Shown piece after piece: positions 57,991-64,000 of a stretch of DNA of 64,000 bases. A program made the position numbers and the translations under genes. The notes below the pieces were generated by a model. That model was not told where the DNA came from, searched no databases, and saw only the letters and a program-made list of their open reading frames with translations. The number at the start of each line of letters is the position of its first letter. Within the stretch, counting starts at the first letter, position 1. The stretch spans positions 14,142,501 to 14,206,500 of the forward strand of contig JAPWDM010000012.1 in the NCBI GenBank assembly GCA_035578155.1, read 5' to 3'. The DNA comes from Brachynemurus nebulosus (lineage: Eukaryota > Arthropoda > Insecta > Neuroptera > Myrmeleontidae).

Positions 57991-58642
57991 CACTAGAAGC
58001 AAACTAAAATCAAAAAAGTGTAGATCGCTTGGAGTCATTTGTTGGTCTGCACAGATTAAGGCATTTAGTAATTAGGTGCCGATCACCGAATGCGACGACA
58101 ATTGTTATGTATTGTTGAAATCATTGTTAGTCACACTGCATGGATCTCTGTCTGCATGTAAGTGTTATGTAGTTGTGTGTGTAACAATTCACACACATGC
58201 AAACATCAAACCCACACCACTACAAACCATGTGTACCTACACAACATAGTGGGGAGAAGTGTAAGGGATTTTGTTGTCTACGCAGGTATCGCTAGTATAG
58301 AGACAAGGGGCCAAACTACTATATGATAGTTAGTATTCCGACTGTAGCAGAAAGGTGACGTAAAATCCCCTCCACTTCGCATCACTATGTTGTGTAAGTA
58401 CACACTGTTTGTAGTGGTGTGAGTTTGATGTTTGCTTCTGTGTGAGTATTCACACACACAACTACAAAACACGTATTATCGCACAGGGCAACGTGCAGTT
58501 CGAGTAACAACGGTCTTACAATACATAACAATCGTAGTGCATTCGGTGACCGACACCGACTGACTAAATGCCTTAAGCTTGGACAGACCAACAAATGACT
58601 CCAAGCGAGCTACACTTTTTTGATATTAGTTTGCTTCTAGTG
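57991..58642. mobile_element. Family J foldback, 652 bp
   Basis: CACTAGAAGCAAACTAAAAT at the left is mirrored at the right end (TTAGTTTGCTTCTAGTG). Arms of about 285 bp (57991-58275 and 58358-58642) mirror each other with moderate divergence: GTGTAGATCGCTTGGAGTCA, GGCATTTAGT, ATTGTTATGTATTGTT, TAGTTGTGTGTG, CACACCACTACAAAC. The ~80-bp loop contains GTCTACGCAGGTATC. A single arm exists at 10231-10625. The 64- and 69-codon minus frames in the right arm are not domains I recognise. Confidence 0.85.
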
Positions 58643-59744
58643 TGCTGTGTATAGAGATAACAGCGTTTTCTCTGTTCTCTGTGAGTACCACTCTAAAATA
58701 CTGTTGTTAAAAATATTAATTTACAACTTTGAATACTTACATATCCCATAGAACTACCTTAAGACGTAACGGTTAGATCAAGACAATCTAAAACGGGAAC
58801 TTTTCGGGAAAGTATTATAAAATTTTATTGTATTACTTGACCTTTACTATCTTTTGTCCTTAAAATATAGGGGACCTTTTGTCCTATTGAACATATTTAA
58901 TATAAATTAAGTTTTATCGATTTTCATAAACACTAAAACATTCTGAATTTTCAAATCAAATAAATAATTGCTCTTAAAAAAACCAAATTAATAATGTAAG
59001 TTTTTGGCACTTCAAGTTACGATCTGGAGTCTGGCTAAGCATGTTAGTAAGAACCTAACTTTAAATTTTTGAAAAAAAAAATACTTGTAATTAGACGTAG
59101 AAAAAATATATGACCTAATACTTGTCTGATTAACTTTTGAAATTATTAAAAATTTCATTAGGTATACCTACTAACAAATTCCACTGAGAATTTAAAAATA
59201 GATATCTCAGATACAATACATATTTTACTATTAACGAAAACCATGTACATTCAGTACAATCATTTTCAAAAATTTGGGAATATTTAACAACTCTTTTGTG
59301 TTCAGTATAATTCCGACACTGGTTACACTACAACCTAAAACAATGGTGGACACCCTCCAACCATATCGGACCAATTGTGGCTTACGAGAAATTGCTATTC
59401 GGCGTGCAGACGTTAAAAAACATATTAAAAATTCTTTTTAATTAACAATTTAACTCCTCTGTATCAAGTCCCATAAGAATATTGTAGTTTTTTTCACTTT
59501 TAACGTGGAAACAAAAGTTACAACAGATTTTTTCAGCAAAAAAAAAAAATGGTATAAAACATTTCACTGGTCATTTCATTGTAGGTAAACACGATAAAAA
59601 TGAAACAATAATTCCTATTGGTCAATTTATGTAACTGATTTCAAAACCATAATAACAAAGAATTAATTAATAATATGAATTAGGTATATTAATTTACTTT
59701 ATTCCTTAAATTGTCTTACCGAATTACACTTGAGTTTTATATTT
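58643..59744. other. AT-rich spacer
   Basis: No feature recognised. Confidence 0.35.
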
Positions 59745-59870
59745 TTTCTGAATAAATTTGTGTTTTCTACAACTTAAATTCTTTGCCTAAAAGCAATTTA
59801 ACTGTCGCGTTTTTGTTAGTTGACAGTTCTTCTCGTTAAATTGCTAGGCAACAAATTTTCGTTAGGCAAA
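59745..59870 (+). repeat. Family W dispersed repeat, copy 2
   Basis: TTCTGAATAAAT, CTACAACTTAAAT, TTGCCTAAAAGCAA, TTGTTAGTTGACAGT and TCTCGTTAA match the reverse complement of 16305-16445. Confidence 0.55.
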
Positions 59871-59913
59871 CCCAAATTTATTCGAAATAAATTAAAGTAA
59901 AAAATATGTTTTT

Positions 59914-60186
59914 TAAGAAAAAGCTTTTATTTAAAAATGGGCTAAAAAAAAATAAAATAACCTTTGAGTGAAGTTTGAAGCAATATGCAACATATAATTT
60001 ATAAAAGCTCGAGGCGTTATCATTAATTATTTCTGTTGTGGATATAAGAGCTATTTTACATTTCAGTACTTACCAAACTTAATTAAACGCCTCAAGCTTT
60101 TATAAATTATGTTGCATATTGCTTCAAACTTCACTCAAAGGTTATTTTATTTTTTTAGCCCATTTTTAAATAAAAGCTTTTTCTTA
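59914..60186. repeat. 273-bp palindrome in family N copy 2
   Basis: Counterpart of 36547-36818, with the same arms (TAAGAAAAAGCTTTTATTTA mirrored) and spacer. Small indels only. Confidence 0.85.
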
Positions 60187-60565
60187 AAAAACATTTTTTT
60201 TTTTACTTTATTTTCTACTTTTTAGTCTAATTACAATTTAATTTAAAAAAAAATTTAAGAAGTAATTTTTTACCTATATTTTAATCGGTTAATTTACCTT
60301 AATCAAGCATAACTATGGAAACAAAAAATTGCAATGTAAAATCAATGGACAATATTTGACAATTCTAAATGTCAAAAAGTTGCACAGAACTGAAAATCAA
60401 CAATTTTTTTTTTGGGGGGGGGCAATGTAGGACAAAACTAATTATACAATATTGCATTGTCATCAAGGTTAGACACGTATGTAAAATTTAAAACCTCTAG
60501 CTCAATTAGAACCTGTCTAAATTTTGATTCCAAGATTTGATCTAAACCAACATATACTAACATAT

Positions 60566-60696
60566 CGCGCGTACTCTGTCTCAACCTCGTATCTGAAAAC
60601 TCCCAATTTTTGGACACAAAAAAACATATTTTAAATCCGTGTTTTCATCACTATGAGCTTAAGATTTATGCTAATTACACCCTTTGATGTTGGCTA

Positions 60697-60784
<88 letters not shown>

Positions 60785-60885
60785 TATAGATAAGTATATA
60801 GGTAAATACAGTATTTAATATATTTTTTGTGTGTCCTAAAACATGTAGCTTTTCATATACGAGGTAGAGACAGCCAACGCGCGAG
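60566..60885. mobile_element. 320-bp TIR insertion carrying a long (TA)n tract
   Basis: Ends CGCGCGTACTCTGTCTC and GAGACAGCCAACGCGCGAG are inverted, with the match continuing through ACCTCGTATCTGAAAA / TTTTCATATACGAGGT. Family N copy 1 has the uninterrupted site AACATATCAAG (about 37410-37420). AT appears on both sides, a possible 2-bp TSD. The central (TA)n is at 60702-60781. Confidence 0.8.
60702..60781. repeat. (TA)n microsatellite, about 80 bp
   Basis: Pure TA run inside the 320-bp insertion. Confidence 0.95.
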
Positions 60886-60912
60886 ATCAAGTTACATAAA
60901 AGCTTTTAAAAA

Positions 60913-61462
60913 TACAAACCTCTCGTGTAATAATATGTGATAATATTTACGTAACTGCATTGATAAGAGCAACAAAAAGACGAAAATTATTTAAAATTTC
61001 GATAATGTTTTGTGTATGCGTACTCCCAAATGGTAAAAATAAAAAGAAATTAGTGTTCCTAAAATTTTGTACAAAAGTATACCGAACCACCTAAATTAAG
61101 ACAGACAAAATCCAGTTATGCTGAAACTACGTTAGTCACCAGTTGACCTTTCCGCCATACATATTTCAAGTAATTTTTCATTTTTCCAAAAACATATTAT
61201 TTTAAATGTCAAAAATGCAAAATCGAAAAAAGTGGTAATGATTGCTAGAAAACATAATATTATACACAAATACTAATTTGATCACACTTTTAATACAAAA
61301 AACTTGGCCAAGAGCGTATCGAACGCGCCCACGAGTGGGACTTCGAAGCTTAAAAATAAAAAGTGTAGAAGGAAACGTTAACTTCTTTTAAATGGTACGA
61401 TCGAGCATATAGGGACAAATTTTAATTTCCATTATTCAATACCTACGGGAAACTAGTCCAAA
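60913..61462. other. AT-rich spacer
   Basis: No feature recognised. Confidence 0.35.
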
Positions 61463-62495
61463 ATAGTATATTGTGCAATAAGTGCCGAAAATTGTTGATT
61501 ACCCACGAAAGCGAAGTTGAGCGCACGAATGTAGTGAGCTTGAGTGGGCAATCGACAATCCCGCACGAGTTGCACATACTATTTTTTATTACGAATTTCA
61601 CATACTTTTTTCTATTATTATTACTATTTTTGACATTTTTATTACTTATTTTTACTTATTTTTTTTTTACTAGTCCTTTTTTTTCTGAATTAATACGGTA
61701 CTTGACTGTAATCAAAATTTGTTTTAAATGTTGAATAATTTTATGTATTATCCTTAAATATATTCAATTTTAGCAGTGACAAATAAAAATATTGTTTAGT
61801 TATTTAAAAATTCTATTTTGAAAATTATAAATTTTTAGCCTTTATTTAAATGACTAAAACGCACCGAGACATTAAAATGACGTCACGATTTATAAGCTTT
61901 ATATATGAATACTATAGACAAGATAGACAATATGTATATAAATATGACTACCCTAGATAAATTGTCTATGACAACCAGTCATATACATGTTAATTATGTT
62001 GGTAATGCTTTGCACAAATATAGAACCATAGATATAGAACCGTGTACAGATGACTGAAGTGACATCTGTTTGAATTAAATCGTGACGTCACTGCATACGT
62101 CACTACACCAAGTATTTTTTCGCGCCAATTTGTTCATTTAAAATTAAACTGTGGTTTTTTGATAATTTTTATAAAATTTATCAAAAATTAACTAATTCAT
62201 ACGTAAAAACAAACCATTTTGAATATTTTTTTAATAGCAGTAAGTACCCTATTATTGTTTAAATTATTTTGTTGCTGGTTTCTATAGAAATAATTATGAA
62301 ATATTTATTAAATGAAAAATTAAGAGGCGGCTTTGCGTGTTTTGATTAAATTTTGCGTATTTTACTGTCAATTTGTGTGTGGAAAGTTTCTTTCCGCACG
62401 CAAAAAAATATAAGGGAAGAGTACAGTGGGCAAACAGCTATTTTGCCTACAGAAATGTGTGCGCCAAGTTAGTACTTCTCTCGCATGAGTAATAA
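61463..62495 (+). repeat. Family I repeat, copy 4, interrupted
   Basis: Palindromic head and first body part at 61463-61695. The remainder, from TTATTGTTTAAATTATTTTG to CTCGCATGAGTAATAAAAAA, is at 62250-62495. The head is slightly shortened in the centre (AACGTAGTGAGTGCGCTCATTC-type sequence is partly deleted). Family X follows directly. Confidence 0.75.
61696..62249. mobile_element. 554-bp TA-flanked MITE inside family I
   Basis: CGGTACTTGACTG at the left and CAGTAAGTACCC at the right are inverted with TA outside both (61694-61695, 62250-62251). The other family I copies join GAATTAAT directly to the ATTGTTTAAATT that resumes after 62250, giving the empty site. Interior contains several TGACGTCA-like words (61879, 62081). 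No coding sequence. Confidence 0.7.
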
Positions 62496-62505
62496 AAAAT
62501 TATTT

Positions 62506-62654
62506 TTCTACTCCTGTTGAAGAACACACTCATTACATATCCGTTAATTGTTGACAAAGTTAAGCATTATTCAAAGGTGTGGAAGAATGACCATTACTCA
62601 ATAGCTATCGACCAATGAAATCACCGTATTAACCATTATTCAATGGGCCGGCAT
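62506..62654 (+). repeat. Family X dispersed repeat, copy 2
   Basis: Same sequence as 43034-43194 with small differences, beginning within about 10 bp of the end of family I copy 4. Confidence 0.7.
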
Positions 62655-62659
62655 TTGTT

Positions 62660-62842
62660 TATAAAAACACTTTACAAAATATCACTTTTATTGAATTATA
62701 TACTTATGTAGAAACTCTTATGACATGTTTCGGTCAATATGACCATTCTCAAACGTTTGAGAATTGTCATATTGATCGAAACATGTCATAAGAGTTCTTG
62801 TATTCAATAAAAGTGGTATTTTGCAAAGTAAAGTGTTTTTAT
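62660..62842. repeat. 183-bp palindrome with a 42-bp nearly perfect core
   Basis: Core arms at 62713-62754 and 62755-62796 differ at about two positions and meet without a loop at AAACGTTT. Outer arms (AAAAACACTTTACAAAATAT, CACTTTTATTGAAT) also pair with gaps. The core has TTATGACATGTTTCGGTCAA and its mirror. Confidence 0.85.
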
Positions 62843-62931
62843 TTACAAATATCAAATATAAAATACCATAAAGTAACACTCAAATCTATTAAAATTATTA
62901 CATACCAAATTCCTTGCAGTCTAAAACATTA

Positions 62932-63095
62932 AGGACCCTCCACATTCTCGCCGAGGTTGGACGAGGTTCCTCGCCGAGTTCCTCGCTGAGGTTGGCTGAA
63001 GCATATAAATAGCATTATAACACCAACCGCGAAGCACAACGAGCACAACGAAATGATCCTCTACATTCTCGTACTCGTCCAACGTGGAGGGTCCT
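62932..63095. mobile_element. PIF/Harbinger-like MITE, 164 bp, TSD TTA
   Basis: AGGACCCTCCAC at the left and GTGGAGGGTCCT at the right, perfect 12-bp TIR, with TTA outside both (62929-62931, 63096-63098). ATTCTCG and CTCGTCCAAC words recur inside. Non-coding. Confidence 0.8.
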
Positions 63096-63274
63096 TTATG
63101 GTGGGAGTGTTGGTAATAAAAATTTTATGTATAAGCAGTCCTTGAGTTATGTCGATTCAAGGCGCCTGATTCGGAGACTGATCAGCTGATTCATTTGACT
63201 AACTGATAAATAATTGCTTATTTAAAAAAAAAGTTTGGTTATTTCATTATTTTTACAAATCTTTATATAAATAA

Positions 63275-63872
63275 CAGGGGCGTAGCTACCGCCGTATCAG
63301 CCGTATCAATGATACGAGGCCCTCGGGCTACAGAGGCCCCTAACGTGTGTAAGCAAAAATTAGTAAAATGTTATCCACAATGTCACTTAATCGCGTGCTT
63401 CCCGGGAAAAAAACATATAAAAAAAAACTGTTATACGTGCCTATAACAGAGTTTTCACTTCAGAAATGACAAAAATCAAAAAGGCAACCTCCTTTTTTCC
63501 CGGGTTAAGCGTGCGCCCAAGCGGTCAGCAACATGTGTAACTTCAAAAATGTGACTTCGATGGGGCAAGAACGGCTATCAGACTTGTCACTATTTCTATA
63601 GAGGCAGAAATTTTAGAAAAACTGAAACCGTCTTCAGCTATATAGATGATTTAATAAATCCATTTGCCGAAAAAAGGCAAGAAAAGTGTATATTTAATTT
63701 GAATTGTTTGGCTAGCTCAGTTTCTAGGAGGAAGCGATAACTTATAATCAATAAATATTTATTTTAATTTAATGCACGCATTTTTGTTTCTTTTGTGAGA
63801 AATCTTTACCCTTCATTTGGGTCCCCCAACTAATTTTGATACAGGGCCCCTCCAAGGCACGCTACGCCACTG
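63275..63872 (+). mobile_element. hAT element (ZMYM1-like family), copy 3, 598 bp, perfect TSD
   Basis: CAGGGGCGTAGC at the left and GCTACGCCACTG at the right, with ATAAATAA on both sides (63267-63274, 63873-63880). Internally deleted relative to copy 2: the junction near 63545 joins subterminal sequence to the middle of the dimerisation region. Confidence 0.95.
63550..63730 (+). pseudogene. hAT transposase C-terminal fragment (copy 3)
   Basis: Holds only the part of the dimerisation region equivalent to TSMGQERLSDLSLLSIE and the lysine-rich tail, matching 46575-46740. Small indels (CTATTTCTATAGAGG; CAGCTATATAGATGA) shift the frame. Not functional. Confidence 0.75.
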
Positions 63873-64000
63873 ATAAATAATGAAGGAAAAGAAATATAAA
63901 ATGCTGAAGACACAAAAATTTTTATATAGACAGACTAAGAATACACTACACAAGGATGTGACAAATTCTCAATTTTTCCAAGAATCCCAATAACAAAAAT

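Larger units (their letters stand above)
59885..60912 (+). repeat. Family N repeat, copy 2, with a (TA)n insertion
   Basis: Follows copy 1 (36515-37440) closely in sequence. The left palindrome is at 59914-60186. It lacks copy 1's extra 216 bp and instead has an insertion at 60566-60885 near its right end, after which AAGTTACATAAAAGCTTTTA resumes. Confidence 0.8.

Noticed and set aside
58278..58594. 64- and 69-codon minus-strand frames with cysteine-rich stretches
   Set aside because: They lie in the right arm of the J foldback and are not kept open in the other J copies.

Overview
The window looks like non-coding, repeat-dominated nuclear DNA from an arthropod, most likely an insect. It is strongly AT-rich, has no long open reading frame on either strand, and is packed with terminal-inverted-repeat (TIR) elements, foldbacks, Helitrons and long (TA)n tracts. 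Insect is inferred from the Helitron end sequences, a ZMYM1-like hAT transposase tail and degenerate TTAGG-like satellite. I cannot name the species. I found no host gene, exon, tRNA, rRNA or CRISPR array that I can support. The only recognisable protein sequence is the C-terminal dimerisation region of a hAT transposase, in three decayed copies of one family.

Layout. 1-1380: a pogo-like repeat (family E) and a TA-flanked MITE (family A). 1765-8164: a nest bounded by TTAA and 13-bp inverted repeats. It holds two opposed copies of a composite element (family C) with built-in (TA)n and TTAGG-like satellite, a 690-bp palindrome, a GC-rich palindrome repeat (family I) and an 8-bp-TSD hAT element. 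8.2-22.9 kb: Helitron remnant, hAT copy 1, a Harbinger-like MITE, family K MITEs, a GATGC-rich element, and a 1.07-kb foldback. 22.9-28.2 kb: sparse. 28.2-33 kb: a family F element split by a 3.9-kb composite that contains a Helitron. 33-42.3 kb: a 160-bp tandem array, several hAT MITEs, palindromic family N, and a second TTAA-flanked element. 43-50 kb: family I, a family E copy carrying an intact Helitron, hAT copy 2, a pogo-like element and the complete family F copy. 50.6-58.6 kb: a Harbinger-like 2.2-kb element containing palindromes, more hATs, and the J foldback. 59.7-63.9 kb: the second family N copy with an inserted (TA)n element, family I split by a MITE, a Harbinger-like MITE and hAT copy 3.

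The sequences do not form a pathway; they record successive transposition. Many insertions are supported internally by target-site duplications (TSDs) or by an uninterrupted copy elsewhere in the window. The best candidates for something undescribed are the satellite-bearing composite C, the GC-rich palindromes with shared outer ends, family F with four copies of one 15-bp motif, and the TTAA-flanked pair with GG-start TIRs. All family letters are labels used only here. Boundaries were read by eye and may be off by a few bases unless a TSD is given.
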